A stretch of DNA of 5,814 nt. It comes from Thioalkalivibrio sp. (GTDB lineage Bacteria > Pseudomonadota > Gammaproteobacteria > Ectothiorhodospirales > Ectothiorhodospiraceae). The translations under genes were made by a program, and so were the position numbers. Positions 5,679-5,814 of the stretch are shown in pieces. Below the pieces are notes generated by a model. The model ran no database searches. It worked only from the letters and a program-made list of their open reading frames with translations, and had not been told where the DNA came from. Location of the stretch: NCBI GenBank assembly GCA_007133115.1, contig SLNI01000075.1, positions 1 through 5,814 of the forward strand. Reading direction: 5' to 3'. Within the stretch, counting starts at the first letter, position 1, and each line of letters starts with the position of its first letter.

Positions 5679-5814
5679 TGAGCCATTCGGGTGGTTCGGT
5701 GCCTATCGAGCGCAGCGAGGTCCACCGGAGCACGGCGAGCGTCCGCACGAATTGCCAACCGGTTGCAACCGGGCCCAACGCAGCGCCGACATATCTGGAG
5801 AAGCGATCGGGTAA
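5678..5814 (+). CDS. Start of an unidentified reading frame, cut by the window end
   Basis: GTG5678 overlaps the ptsH stop by one base and has GAGGA 6 bases upstream. The frame is open for 45 codons to the window edge. Third codon positions are mostly G or C, as in the real genes here, while the +1-shifted frame lacks that bias; this favours real coding. The residues (beginning MSHSGGSVPIERSEVHRST) are polar, rich in Ser, Arg, Thr and Pro, and show no signal peptide, membrane segment or motif I recognise. By gene order Enzyme I (ptsI/ptsP) or the magnesium transporter mgtE would be expected next, but the usual Enzyme I N-terminus (a G-x-x-x-S-x-G-x-A-x-G pattern) is not seen in this frame. 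It may be a disordered N-terminal extension, a small protein, or non-coding spacer. Function unknown. Confidence 0.35.
   Translation, partial: MSHSGGSVPIERSEVHRSTASVRTNCQPVATGPNAAPTYLEKRSG
5759..5772. repeat. Perfect 14-bp palindrome
   Basis: CCGGTTGCAACCGG equals its own reverse complement over all 14 bases; the flanking pair (A and G) does not extend it. It has no loop and no T-run, so it does not look like a terminator hairpin. It could be a dimeric protein-binding site or chance in GC-rich DNA. It lies inside the unidentified frame after ptsH. Confidence 0.6.

Noticed and set aside
5614..5814. A 66-codon plus-strand frame ending in TAA at the window edge
   Set aside because: Its first third is a shifted reading of ptsH, its third codon positions lack the GC bias of real genes here, and it has no ribosome-binding site.
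1..5814. Mobile elements, CRISPR arrays, tRNA or rRNA genes, riboswitches
   Set aside because: No transposase, inverted terminal repeats, regularly spaced repeats or recognisable RNA gene was seen; nearly all bases are explained by conserved genes.

Overview
This GC-rich window holds a compact block of genes, all on the plus strand. It is the classic rpoN (sigma-54) cluster of Gram-negative bacteria. The order is lptB, rpoN, hpf, ptsN, hprK, rapZ, a stand-alone mannose-family EIIA, ptsH (HPr), and then the first codons of one more reading frame cut by the window end. LptB implies an outer membrane with lipopolysaccharide. The short HPF, RapZ and EIIA-Ntr point to Proteobacteria. An HPr kinase beside ptsN and rapZ excludes enteric bacteria and fits a non-enteric gammaproteobacterium (Chromatiales/Ectothiorhodospiraceae-like or Xanthomonadales-like) or a near relative. 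I cannot name the genus from sequence alone.

Layout: bases 1-764 encode nearly all of LptB, with its start codon upstream of the window. Bases 765-907 are the only real non-coding gap and could carry an rpoN promoter, though no strong one is visible. Bases 908-2320 are rpoN. From 2356 to 5678 the genes are packed end to end: gaps of 2-4 bases (3 bp hpf-ptsN, 2 bp hprK-rapZ, 4 bp rapZ-EIIA) or overlaps (8 bp ptsN-hprK, 29 bp EIIA-ptsH). This indicates one transcript with translational coupling. The last 137 bases hold a GTG-started frame with a good ribosome-binding site but no family I recognise, and a perfect 14-bp palindrome.

How the genes work together: rpoN supplies the alternative sigma factor. 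EIIA-Ntr, HPr and the mannose-family EIIA keep their phospho-accepting histidines (His70, His15, His10). HPr also keeps Ser46, the site targeted by the HprK encoded two genes upstream of the EIIA. No sugar-permease (EIIB/EIIC) component is present, so the set looks like a regulatory phosphorelay, not a sugar importer. Enzyme I is not seen and would be expected just downstream. RapZ keeps its nucleotide-binding and C-terminal signatures but lacks the basic residues that the E. coli protein uses to bind the small RNA GlmZ.

I do not see a new kind of system here. The architecture is a known conserved cluster. The points most worth a second look are the RapZ tail, the unidentified 3' frame, and small departures in conserved motifs (HprK P-loop, HPr position 18).
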